Shown: positions 1 through 8,875 of the stretch, in pieces | Numbering within the stretch: position 1 is the stretch's first letter | Layout of the letters: each line of letters begins with the position of its first letter | Assembly (NCBI GenBank): GCA_016711225.1 | Contig: JADJTK010000011.1 | Coordinates: 1 to 64,000 of the forward strand | DNA: 64,000 nt | Source of the DNA: Opitutaceae bacterium | Lineage (GTDB): Bacteria; Verrucomicrobiota; Verrucomicrobiia; Opitutales; Opitutaceae | Direction of reading: 5' to 3' | The notes under the pieces: model-generated | The model's database searches: none | Told to the model about the DNA's origin: nothing | Seen by the model: the letters and a program-made list of their open reading frames with translations, nothing else | Made by a program: the position numbers and the translations under genes

Positions 1-1
1 G

Positions 2-583
2 CGCAACCTCGCCCTGCAACGTGCGATGCTCAAACGAGCTCTCGGCAAACACGCCTACACCAACGTCGCCCGGCTTTATCACTCCGCAGGATACGGAGAA
101 CGTGTGACCGCGTGGGGACTCTGCTCGATGGCTATCTTCCGTGAGGAGCACGAGGTCGCGCTCGCGCACCTCGCTGCCGCGTGTCCGACTGGGGCCGATC
201 TCGCTGAGACACTCGAGCTCGACGGCCCGCTTCCCGTACCCGAAGGATGGCGCGCGGGTTTCACGCGTGGCACGCTGCTTTGCCAGCTCGGTCGCGCGCC
301 CGAGGCCATTCCATGCTTCGACCAAGCCTCTGCTTTCGATGGTGGGGCCTGCGGGCCGGCGTCAGCCGGCCTACAGATCCGGCGCTCGGCGCCGGATCTG
401 CTCAACAACTGGGGCGTCGCGCTCGCTCAAACAGGCCAGCTCGATGCGGGACGGGCGAAGTTTGCCGCCGCACTGGAGCTCTCTCCCGGCTATCTCGACG
501 CTCGGCTGAATTTGGAGGCCGCCGCCCCGTCGTATCTCACCAGCCACCCCCTCCGCCGCCAGCCCAGCCGGAGTGAGTACTAA
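2..583 (+). CDS. TPR-repeat protein, C-terminal part (runs off the left edge)
   Basis: The frame is already open at base 2, before the first ATG at 26, so the gene most likely begins outside the window. Two helical-pair segments look like tetratricopeptide repeats: one around GTLLCQLGRAPEAIPCFDQA and one around NNWGVALAQTGQLDAGRAKF. TPR domains mediate protein-protein contacts and are frequently fused to glycosyltransferases in surface or flagellar glycan clusters, but no catalytic domain is visible here. A palindromic repeat is translated in frame between the two TPRs. The tail PLRRQPSRSEY recurs near 11.8 kb. The stop overlaps the stop of the convergent protease gene by four bases. Confidence 0.7.
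   Translation, partial: RNLALQRAMLKRALGKHAYTNVARLYHSAGYGERVTAWGLCSMAIFREEHEVALAHLAAACPTGADLAETLELDGPLPVPEGWRAGFTRGTLLCQLGRAPEAIPCFDQASAFDGGACGPASAGLQIRRSAPDLLNNWGVALAQTGQLDAGRAKFAAALELSPGYLDARLNLEAAAPSYLTSHPLRRQPSRSEY
354..399. repeat. Two adjacent GC hairpins inside the TPR coding frame
   Basis: Positions 354-360 pair with 365-371 (7 bp, loop GTCA). Positions 375-385 pair perfectly with 389-399 (11 bp, loop TCG). The pair looks like a REP/BIME-type palindromic unit and is read through in frame, adding about 15 residues (around ACGPASAGLQIRRSA) between two TPR helices. Confidence 0.75.
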
Positions 584-3552
584 TGGAATGAAGGCGGAGC
601 CGGCGGTCGCAATACTCTGGCCAGATTGGCCGCCAGCGCTTCGACCAAATCAACGTCAGGAATGGCCGATACTGGAGTGACTGCGCCCCAGCCAGCCCCC
701 CAGGAAACGCTCGCCCCACGCCGCCCACCATGGGTTCTCGCTTCAGCCAAAACCTCAGCGATTACAGATCCCCAGTCGGTGCCGATCGTCCCAAGCGTCA
801 CTCCGGTGGAATTCAGCCGTGCCAGCCGTGCCATGGTCCAAATCACCCGCTTGCCGGTGCTCGCTTGGGTCCAAAGTATGTCGGGAGATCCGTTACGATC
901 GAAATCGCCGATCCCGCTAACGGCCCAGTCGACCGGCACGATGCCCAGCTCCGCTCCCTGGCTATTGAGGCGAGTGGTTCCGCTCATCAACCACAGCAGA
1001 CGGCGGCCGGTACTTGCCTGCGTGAACAAGATATCCGGGCTGCCATTTCCATCGAAGTCGCCCGCGCCATTGATCTGCCAGTCAACCGCCACTGTACCCA
1101 GCTCGACCCCGGGCACGTTCATCTTGGTCGTGCCATTCATCCGCCAGATCATCCGGCGGCCCGTGCTCCGCTGGGTCCACAGGATATCGGGTGTCCCATT
1201 GCCATCGAAGTCTGCGAAAGCGCTCATCTGCCAGTCGGTGGTGATCGTGCCGAGCTCGACACCTTGGGCATTGAGTCGCGCGGCACCGTTCATCGTCCAG
1301 AGCAATCGCCGCCCGGTGCTTCTCTGGGTCCAAACGAGATCAGGACTCCCATTACTGTCGAAATCCGCCGTGCCTTCAATCTGCCAGTCCGTGGTGACTG
1401 TGCCGAGTTCGACGCCCTGTGCATTCAACCGGGCGGTGCCGTTCATCGTCCAGATCAGCCGTCGACCCGTGCTGGCCTGCGTCCACAGAATGTCAGGGCT
1501 GCTATTGCCGTCGAAATCCGGGCCGGCTAGCAAAGAGATTGTCCCTCGGGCCGTCGCCACAGTCCCCGTCGCATTGGTGACTAGGCAATCGTACGACCCC
1601 TCATTGCCCGTCTGCAGGCTCCCGACCGAGTAGACGGCAGTCGTGGCACCGTTGATATTCACCCCTGCCTTGCGCCATTGATAGGACAAGGAACCGCCGA
1701 GCGGATCCGTCGCCGTGGTCGATAACGCGACCGCGGCGCCGCGACGTCCGGTCACCGCACTACTGACCAGCGCGGTTTGGGGAAGGTTCTCGGAGATCGC
1801 CCGATAGGCATCGGAGCAGCCGCCGGCCGCCACTAGTCCATTCCACGCCCCCATAACATCAGTCTTCGCAAAGAGGCGGCTGACAATCTCCGCATAAGTC
1901 AGCGTCGGCATCTGCGCCCGCATGAGGGCCACAATGCCGGAGATGTGCGGCGCCGCCATCGAGGTGCCCGACATCGTCGTAGCTCGTGTCGCTGGCGGCG
2001 CTGCAGGAGTAGATCGAGGATCCCGGCGCCGCCACGTCGACCGTCGTCGCGCCATAGCAGCTGAACGAGGAACGGGCGCCATCACCCTGCATCGAAGCCA
2101 CCGACACGACGTTCTCCACATTGTATCCGCAGGGGTAATTTGCCTGCACATCGTTGTTCGCGCCGCTGTTTCCGGCCGCGGCGATGAACAGCACGTCGGC
2201 ATCACGCGCCTGCTGGATCGCCGTCAACGTCGCTGCGCTGAACCCACCGCCGCCCCAGCTGTTCGAGGTGACCTTGGCGCCCTTGGCCCGCGCGTATGCC
2301 AGGCACTGGATCGCATCGGAATCGTACCCGCTGCCCGTCGCGCTCAAGAACTTGCAGGCCATCAGTTGCACTTTCCAGCAAACCCCCGCCACGCCCACCC
2401 CATTGTCGCCGCGCCCCCCGATCGTCCCGGAGCAGTGGGTGCCATGGCCGTGATCATCGTTGGCAGTGAGGGGACTCAGCCCGGTGTTGGTGATCGAGTT
2501 GATGCCGAAGACATCGTCGACATAGCCATTACCATCGTCGTCGACCCCGTTGATGGCCCTGTTCCGCCCCTGGGCGTCGATGCCGATCTCGCCCGGATTG
2601 GACCAGATGTTCGCGACCAGATCCTGGTGCGAAGTGCGAATACCTGTGTCGATGACTGCCACGATCACGCTCGAGGCGTCGGTGCGCACGTTCCATGCAT
2701 TCGTCGCATTGATATCCATTCCCGCAACATAGCCGGCGGCTCCTCCGGTATTGCGCATGCCCCACAAACTGGAGAACCCCGCATCATTCGGGATTCCTTG
2801 CGCCTGTTCCGCCGTCCCCACGAGAGCCGGTTCGTCTGCTGACACCGCCCCAACCGCGGGAAAAGTCACCACCGGAGAGTCGACCGGCAGGTCCATGGTG
2901 TAGTTGACATAGTCAGCGTCGGCCGAAGCCATGAGCCCACCGCCGACACGCAGCGCCCCAAGAATCAGGGGCAGAGCCTCCACGTCCGAAGCCGGAAAGC
3001 TCACCAGATAGAAGTTCGTGCCCAACAGTCGTTCCCGCAGAACCAAGCCAGTCCCGGCGAGCGCCGCCGGGGTAACGCCTTCAGGAAAGGTCGCGATCAC
3101 ATGGTCAGCCACCATGGAAACCCGCTGGGCCACCTCTTCGGCCCCGCCAACCCCACGCTGGACCGTGTCCACAATTCGAACGAGCGGATGATGCATATCC
3201 GTGCGGACCAACCAGTGACGCTGCCACCGCCCGTCAGCCCCGGGGGCACCTTCACGGACATCGAGAATCGATTCCACCTGCGCGGTACCCGAACGATCGT
3301 TGGTCAGATTGAAACAAACCTTCGAAAGACTCTCGCGGCCCGAGCCAAAACATCCCAGCGCTCCGGTTCGATCTCGATCAGGGCGGCTGGCGCCACCACG
3401 GGCGCCGCCCCCTCCGCCACCACGGCGGCCGCCGGCAGCGCGCGAGAAGCCGTCGGCACAAAGAAGCCCGAACTGTCACTACGATGGAGCAGCGAAACAC
3501 CAGACAAACCGGCGAGCGCAAGAAAGGGAAGGCTGAGCTTAAGGTGGCGCAT
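580..3552 (-). pseudogene. Secreted subtilisin-like (S8) protease with Ig-like and FG-GAP/VCBS-type repeats, frameshifted
   Basis: Three reading-frame pieces make one S8 serine protease. The first (ATG at 3552) gives a signal peptide, MRHLKLSLPFLALAGLSGVS. The second (about 3330 to 1980) carries the catalytic Asp (VIVAVIDTGIR), the catalytic His (DDHGHGTHCSG) and the oxyanion Asn (AAAGNSG). The third carries the catalytic Ser (MSGTSMAAPH), one Ig-like domain (YQWRKAGV) and about five repeats of the type DFDGNGSPDILWTQ. Breaks lie near 3330-3350 and near 1978-1985. One extra base would repair the first; the second needs one base removed or two added. All catalytic residues survive, so this is either a recent pseudogene or an assembly error. 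The intact protein would be an exported, probably surface-bound peptidase of about 990 residues. Confidence 0.8.
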
Positions 3553-3652
3553 AGGCAGGGGGTGGCGCCACGAGACATCGGCCGAAATCCGCCAGAACCC
3601 GCGTAACAGGCAACGGACCGTCGGCATTTGGGCTACGAGATCCCGGTCTCCG

Positions 3653-3715
3653 GGGGGATACCCCCAAGCCAGACCTCGGTTCCACTCCCACCCCGGAAAA
3701 CGGGGGGATTCTCCC
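3653..3715. promoter_or_regulatory. Paired G-tract/C-tract palindromes upstream of the protease
   Basis: GGGGGATACCCCC (3653-3665) and GGGGGATTCTCCC (3703-3715) have centres exactly 50 bp apart. Between them CCCCG (3691-3695) pairs with CGGGG (3701-3705) around a GAAAA loop. The block lies in the 221-bp gap between the end of the methyltransferase gene and the protease start. The equal phasing suggests paired operator sites or a leader structure; the function is inferred only. Confidence 0.35.
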
Positions 3716-3773
3716 AGAACTGCGACCATGAGCCCCCTAGGAACAAGCCGCATCCCCCACTTTGGACCACCAC

Positions 3774-4565
3774 CTACAACGAACCGGCGCGCGAAAGATA
3801 GGAATGCACGATGAATTTGTGGCAGCCCATACCATACTCCCCGCAGTCGCTCGCCATGATCTTGAAATCGGCCACCGCTTCCATCCACGCACGACGCTCA
3901 CCCAAGTCGGGGCGCGCCGTATTGCAATTCCAGTCATCAAAGAAGACCGCTGCACCCGGCGTCACCAAACCCTGCGAGAAACAATAGTCGAGGACGTCCT
4001 TGGTGGACTGGTAGAGGTCGCAGTCGATGTGCAGCATCGCGAATCGTGTGCCGGTTGGAACCTTGGGCAAAGTCTCCGCAAACCATCCGGAATAGGTGCG
4101 GATGCGTTCCGGCGCGAGATGCCGGGAGCAGATCTCCCTCAGTTGCTCCTCCGAAATTCCGAGGCAGGTACCCGCGCCCCAGACTCCGGCCTGGACATGG
4201 GGCGACGCCCGGTCGACCTCTGACGACGCCGCAGGCAGGCCCTGGAAGCTATCGAAAAGATGGAGCGACTGGCGATTGCTCGGGCAAAACCGATCGTATT
4301 GCGGCATGGCCGCGGCGATGACGGCCGCGGTCCGGCCGGCCATCGTGCCGAACTCCGCAATGTCACCGGGCACCGCGCACCCCATCGCATAGCGCACGCC
4401 GAGCTGCAAATGCAGCGCGACATCCAGGAAATGGACATCCTGGGGCTCCGCCGGCTTGGCCCAGTGCCGGTTGAGTGCGGCCACGGTCAACTGCAAGTCG
4501 GTCAACTGCGACTGCGCCTGCTCCAGTTTGCGTTCAAGACACGAAATGCGTTCCGCTTCGATCAT
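3774..4565 (-). CDS. TylF/MycF-family O-methyltransferase
   Basis: A 263-residue protein of the TylF/MycF class, SAM-dependent and typically metal-dependent enzymes that methylate sugar hydroxyls. Visible signatures are GDIAEFGTMAGRTA (SAM loop), LHLFDSFQGLP, HIDCDLYQSTKDVL and the acidic FFDDWNC segment expected to bind metal and substrate. The first 35 residues look like a short coiled coil. It lies 21 bp downstream of another methyltransferase gene on the same strand and closes the carbamoyltransferase/SGNH cassette, so a deoxysugar or glycan hydroxyl is the likely target. The substrate cannot be read from sequence. Confidence 0.8.
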   Translation of the reverse strand: MIEAERISCLERKLEQAQSQLTDLQLTVAALNRHWAKPAEPQDVHFLDVALHLQLGVRYAMGCAVPGDIAEFGTMAGRTAAVIAAAMPQYDRFCPSNRQSLHLFDSFQGLPAASSEVDRASPHVQAGVWGAGTCLGISEEQLREICSRHLAPERIRTYSGWFAETLPKVPTGTRFAMLHIDCDLYQSTKDVLDYCFSQGLVTPGAAVFFDDWNCNTARPDLGERRAWMEAVADFKIMASDCGEYGMGCHKFIVHSYLSRAGSL

Positions 4566-4586
4566 ATCGGTACCTCGGATTTGGCC

Positions 4587-5495
4587 TTAGTTATTTGTGG
4601 CAAACAAGCCCACGGTTATCCCAACAGAAACCCGGCATGGTGCCAATACACGCGAATGGACTGAATGGTCACCGATCCAAACCCCGGCCGAGGAGAGGCA
4701 CTGAATGGAACTGGCCGGGCATCCCGTTCTGTCGGGGGAACGATAACAGCGCTGGATCGGAAACACACCGGTGGTTGAGTCTTCCCGTCGTTCCGCGATC
4801 ACAAAGGTGTGCAGGTTGATCGGGATGCCCCATGGCTCCTGCCCGCAGGCATGTACCGGGGACGGAATGGAATCTCCAGGGAAATACCGGAACAACTCCC
4901 AGGACTCGTTGTTCGACGTCATCGCGCCCGCGCCCGGGCGCAGAACGTAGTAGGCATGACAGTCCGCGAAATTGTTCGCCGCGTAGTAGTCGTAGAACCA
5001 TTCCGGCGAGTACGACAGGTACACCGCCGGAAAATAGGAACAACGCTCGAAATGCACAATGCGCCCGGTCGGGCTGAGCATTTCATTCATACGCCGCAGT
5101 GCGTTCGCCCCGTCGAATATGTTGTCGAGGCAGGAACCGTTGTAGATGAAATCATATCGCCCACGCAACGGATCCGGAATCTCGCTGTTCAGATTGGCCA
5201 AAACCGTCGCCCCCTCGTAGTCGCTGACATCGACCGAGTCGCACGTCACGTCGGCAAACGACTGGAAGAAGGCGACGTCGGTAACAAAACCGCGACCTTT
5301 TCCGTGGACGGTCTGCGTATCCAGCGTCAATGGAGAATCCGGCCGAGGAGCAATTCCCTCCTCATCGAGCAGTTTCAGCAACTCCTCCGGCGTCAGATAG
5401 ATCGTCTGCCGACCGATCGTGAGAACCCGTCCGGTGATCGGCTGGAAACGGTGTTCCCGGAGCATGGCTCGGGCGATTTGGCGTGTTAGTCCCAT
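4587..5495 (-). CDS. Class I SAM-dependent methyltransferase-like protein
   Basis: A 302-residue protein with a Rossmann methyltransferase layout, though motif I is weak. Acidic strand-2 and strand-4 positions appear around CDSVDVSDYEGATVL and RYDFIYNGSCLDNI, followed by LRRMNEMLSPTGRIVHFE, a typical post-motif III segment. The C-terminal 80 residues match nothing I recognise. It sits between the small membrane protein gene and the TylF-type gene on the same strand, so a role in modifying the same glycan or sugar intermediate is likely but inferred. There is no clear ribosome-binding site before the ATG at 5495. Confidence 0.6.
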   Translation of the reverse strand: MGLTRQIARAMLREHRFQPITGRVLTIGRQTIYLTPEELLKLLDEEGIAPRPDSPLTLDTQTVHGKGRGFVTDVAFFQSFADVTCDSVDVSDYEGATVLANLNSEIPDPLRGRYDFIYNGSCLDNIFDGANALRRMNEMLSPTGRIVHFERCSYFPAVYLSYSPEWFYDYYAANNFADCHAYYVLRPGAGAMTSNNESWELFRYFPGDSIPSPVHACGQEPWGIPINLHTFVIAERREDSTTGVFPIQRCYRSPDRTGCPASSIQCLSSAGVWIGDHSVHSRVLAPCRVSVGITVGLFATNN

Positions 5496-5591
5496 GGGAG
5501 TGACGATTGTGAGTTAGGGTAGCGGTACGCGGGCTGGGCAAAATTGATATCGAGACCTACGGAGTAGTTCACGTCACCAGCAATCAGTACA

Positions 5592-5792
5592 TCATAGCCA
5601 AGGGGATTTGCGCGAACCACGATCCGCTCCGCCCGGGCGGGCACTCCACGACGCCAATAGCGGGCCGAGGAGCAAGAGCGCCGTCCCGCCCATCATCCGC
5701 CCCCGCAACAGCGAGACGAGGCCAAGCCACCAGAAACGGCCCAGCGCCTGGACATACCGGCGGGCGATTCCCACTTGCTTCTCCGGAGTCAT
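5592..5792 (-). CDS. Small predicted membrane protein of the carbamoyltransferase cassette
   Basis: A 66-residue ORF whose ATG overlaps the stop of the SGNH hydrolase gene (ATGA), a sign of translational coupling. It contains a hydrophobic stretch, FWWLGLVSLL and then MMGGTALLLLGPLLASW, enough for one or two membrane segments, and a basic tail. Small membrane proteins (for example the DUF5989 type) are often encoded beside NodU-type carbamoyltransferases and SGNH hydrolases. Position fits that pattern but I cannot assign the family. It is either a membrane anchor for the pathway or of unknown role. Confidence 0.55.
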   Translation of the reverse strand: MTPEKQVGIARRYVQALGRFWWLGLVSLLRGRMMGGTALLLLGPLLASWSARPGGADRGSRKSPWL

Positions 5793-7105
5793 CGGAAGCC
5801 CTCCACGGGCACCGGTGCCGTTGCTGTCTCCGTATGGTGCCGGAGGATAAACTGGGCGTAAACCTCGGCGATGACCCGCTCTCCCTCGGGCGCGGTGTGC
5901 ACACGATCATAAATCAGATCGGCGCCAACGCCGTAACGCGAGAACTCCCGTGAAAAATCGATATGGGGAAAGTCGAAACGGCGGCTCATCGCTTCGCTGG
6001 TCTTGGAGAAAACCGTCGGCAAATGGCGGTCAAAGATTTCCGCAAACGCCGGATGATTGCGATGCCGGCCGGTTTCGAGCGCCAGTGCCTCGTTCGCACT
6101 GCGGGCCTCCTTGCTGAAAAGCGCCGGCTGAAACCCAGCGACGAACGCACCACCGTTGCCCTCGACCACGCGCTTGAGCATCAACTTCCTACTCAAATAC
6201 GCTTCGATGACGGGACCGGGGAGATTGACCGCCCGAGCCGGATTCCGAGTCGAATTGAGCGGAACCGTCTCCCTGTGGTGAAGCAACTGCGCCCAATCCT
6301 CAAGATTGACGCGATAGCACATTTCGTGACGGGTCAGCAGGAACGGATCGCACACCATCCCGTGCACCAGATCGTTCCATCCATCATGGCCGATCACGAT
6401 CTCAGGGCGGAGTCGATGGCAGAACAATACGTACCGGATCGTCTGCTCGAGTACGACGAGACCTGGCTGGGCGAAGGTTACACACCGGAACCGCAGGGCC
6501 GAACCGCGCTCGGCACACGCCGAATTAAGCAGCACTTCCAGCCGTTGCGGAAACGTATCTTCCTGGATGCAGTCGACCCCATACGCCGCCGAACCGCCCA
6601 GAATTGCAATGACACGAAGGTTCGGGTCCCGTTGCTCCAGTTCGCGATAGTCAAATGCATTGCGATGGCCGAAGGCATCAAGCGGACCAGCACCCGTAAA
6701 GAGGGTCTGTGTGCCGTAGGGAGTGAAATAGAAGGTCTCCGATTTTTGCGGCGAAAGCTGATTGAAGATATGCGCGTCGAGAAATGGGTACTCTTCGGCA
6801 TCAAGACGATCGGCTTTATGCCGGAACACGCCTTTGGCATTGATCGTGTAAACCCGCCGGGCCCGTGCCCAGCGAGTCAGCACAGCCTCCTCCGCCGCAA
6901 CGACGATATCGAACTCCCGCCCGTCCGTCGGCCACAGCTCAGCCACAGGCACCTTGAGCAGCACCTGATGGCGCTCCGCCGTTTGGGCGAAGCGCACAAT
7001 CTCGTGGCTGTCTCCAAATCGGGTAAGGACGTGCCGGTCAGCCCGGGTTATCTCCCGCTCAGTCCACAACTCAGCCGGCAATACCCACGCGAGTTTGGGC
7101 TTCAT
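5789..7105 (-). CDS. SGNH/GDSL-type hydrolase of a carbamoyltransferase cassette
   Basis: A 438-residue protein with the SGNH esterase blocks in its C-terminal two thirds: GGSAAYGVD (block I nucleophile region), GHDGWND (block III-like) and DRVHTAPEGERVIAEV (block V, Asp-x-x-His). The first 150 residues are a separate region of unknown fold. There is no signal peptide, so it probably acts in the cytoplasm or as a glycan acyl-modifying enzyme at the inner membrane. Its start overlaps the carbamoyltransferase stop (ATGA) and its stop overlaps the next start, so the three genes form a coupled operon. Confidence 0.75.
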   Translation of the reverse strand: MKPKLAWVLPAELWTEREITRADRHVLTRFGDSHEIVRFAQTAERHQVLLKVPVAELWPTDGREFDIVVAAEEAVLTRWARARRVYTINAKGVFRHKADRLDAEEYPFLDAHIFNQLSPQKSETFYFTPYGTQTLFTGAGPLDAFGHRNAFDYRELEQRDPNLRVIAILGGSAAYGVDCIQEDTFPQRLEVLLNSACAERGSALRFRCVTFAQPGLVVLEQTIRYVLFCHRLRPEIVIGHDGWNDLVHGMVCDPFLLTRHEMCYRVNLEDWAQLLHHRETVPLNSTRNPARAVNLPGPVIEAYLSRKLMLKRVVEGNGGAFVAGFQPALFSKEARSANEALALETGRHRNHPAFAEIFDRHLPTVFSKTSEAMSRRFDFPHIDFSREFSRYGVGADLIYDRVHTAPEGERVIAEVYAQFILRHHTETATAPVPVEGFR

Positions 7106-8868
7106 ACCAAATCCTCCTTATCAATCAGATACGACCCCATCACCAGGGTATCAATTCCGCTGTAGCCGAAGGTCTCGATCGCATCGGCGGGGGCACCCAC
7201 CACTGGCTGCCCCCGCAGGTTGAACGACGTGTTAAGCAGTGCGGGAATGCCAGTGCGGCGGTGGAACTGCGCGATCAGGTCGTAGAAAAGCGGATTGGAA
7301 TCACGGCGCACGGTGTGCACCCGGCTCGAACCGTCGGCATGCACCACCGCCGGCATCCGCGCCCGTGCCGCCGCTGTCGCCGCTCGCACTGCAAGCATAA
7401 AGCATTCGGGCGCATGCGGCGACAGCTCGGCCGGGCAGGCGAAACACTCTGCCGCATGTTCCATCAGGATCGAGGGAGCGAACGGGCGGAAGGGCTCGCG
7501 AAACTTGATCTTCTCATTGACCAGCGCTTGCATCGCGGCCGTCGCCGGACTGGCGAGAATGCTGCGGTTGCCCAGCGCCCGAGGGCCCCACTCCTCCCGC
7601 CCCTGCATCCAGCCGATGACGCGGTGGCGGGCAAGCCGCTCGGCCACAGTGTCAACGAGTGCGGCCGAATCATCATAGGTCCGGTACCGCCGGATCCCCG
7701 CCACCTCCAGCGCGGCCCTCACCTCTGCGGGACTGAACTCCGGCCCGAGGTAGGCGTGATCGAGAGGCGTGCGGGGGCTGTGCGCGCGGTCCGTGCCCGC
7801 AAATGCGGCACCCAGCGCCGCCCCCACCGCGCAGCCGGAGTCGCCAGCGGCCGGATGTACGTAGATCTCGACTCCGAGTTCGCTCTGAATCCGGGCATTG
7901 GCAACCGAGTTGAGCGCCACGCCGCCGGCCAGGCACACCCGCCGAGCGCCGGTTCGCTCCACCGCTTGCCGCACCAAACCGAGCATCACCTCCTCGGTTG
8001 CCCGCTGCACGCTGGCAGCGAGATCGGCGAACCGCCGGTTCTCCGGGGAAAGAACCGAGCCCGCCGCGCAGCCGAGGGCAAACGGGGTCTCCGGCACCCG
8101 TGCCGGGCCAAACCGATCGACCATGGCTCCAGAGTACATATGATCCTCCGGATCGTAGAAATTGAACCATTCTTGGCGCAGGCGAAAGTCCAGCGGACGG
8201 GAGAGATCGAAGAGTGCAAACAACTCCTTCCAACACACTGGTTCGCCAAAGCCGGCCATCCCCATGACCTTGTACTCACCCTCGTTGACCTCAAACCCGA
8301 GATACGAGGTGAATGCTGAATAGAACAGGCCGAGCGAATGGGGGAAGCGCACCGCCGCGATCTTCGTCAAACGCGTGCCTTCCCCAATCGAAACGGTGAA
8401 CGTTTCCTCTTCCCCGATGCCATCGATGGTGAGGACCACCGCCCGATCAAACGGGGAACAGAAGAAGGCCGATGCCGCGTGCGCGGCGTGATGTCGGGTC
8501 GAGCTGATCCGACGCCGCGGCAACCCCAGACGCTCGCTGATCAACGCTTTCGGAAAGAACTTTCCATCGCTCACCCAATGCTGACACGCCTTGCTCAGAA
8601 ACGCGATGCCGCCCCTGCCTCGGCTTAGCGCAGAGCGCGCGAGCCGATCAAATTTCAATCCGGTATCCTCATGGAACACTACCCGGTCTATCTCCGAAAT
8701 CTTAACACCGCCCTGCCTCAAACAGAACTCCACCGCCTTGGCCGGAAATCCCGCATCGTGTTTGCGGCGCGTGAAGCGCTCCTCCTGCCCAGCTGCCACC
8801 ACGCGACCATCTACCACCAAGGCGGCGGCGGCATCGTGAAACCCAAATGAAAGGCCAAGAACATTCAT
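7102..8868 (-). CDS. NodU/TobZ-family O-carbamoyltransferase
   Basis: A 588-residue carbamoyltransferase that would transfer carbamoyl from carbamoyl phosphate, via carbamoyl-adenylate, to a sugar hydroxyl. The N-terminal Kae1/YrdC-like ATPase fold is shown by VLGLSFGFHDAAAALV, the EERFTRRKHDAGFP segment, and HHAAHAASAFFCSPF. The C-terminal domain carries GWMQGREEWGPRALGNRSI and NTSFNLRGQPVV, both hallmarks of the family. The start at 8868 is chosen because the conserved N terminus begins there; an upstream in-frame ATG adds only unrelated residues. It begins 8 bp after the stop of the kinase/sulfurylase gene and overlaps the SGNH gene. The target is probably a glycan or nucleotide sugar. Confidence 0.92.
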   Translation of the reverse strand: MNVLGLSFGFHDAAAALVVDGRVVAAGQEERFTRRKHDAGFPAKAVEFCLRQGGVKISEIDRVVFHEDTGLKFDRLARSALSRGRGGIAFLSKACQHWVSDGKFFPKALISERLGLPRRRISSTRHHAAHAASAFFCSPFDRAVVLTIDGIGEEETFTVSIGEGTRLTKIAAVRFPHSLGLFYSAFTSYLGFEVNEGEYKVMGMAGFGEPVCWKELFALFDLSRPLDFRLRQEWFNFYDPEDHMYSGAMVDRFGPARVPETPFALGCAAGSVLSPENRRFADLAASVQRATEEVMLGLVRQAVERTGARRVCLAGGVALNSVANARIQSELGVEIYVHPAAGDSGCAVGAALGAAFAGTDRAHSPRTPLDHAYLGPEFSPAEVRAALEVAGIRRYRTYDDSAALVDTVAERLARHRVIGWMQGREEWGPRALGNRSILASPATAAMQALVNEKIKFREPFRPFAPSILMEHAAECFACPAELSPHAPECFMLAVRAATAAARARMPAVVHADGSSRVHTVRRDSNPLFYDLIAQFHRRTGIPALLNTSFNLRGQPVVGAPADAIETFGYSGIDTLVMGSYLIDKEDLV

Positions 8869-8875
8869 CGCGCCA

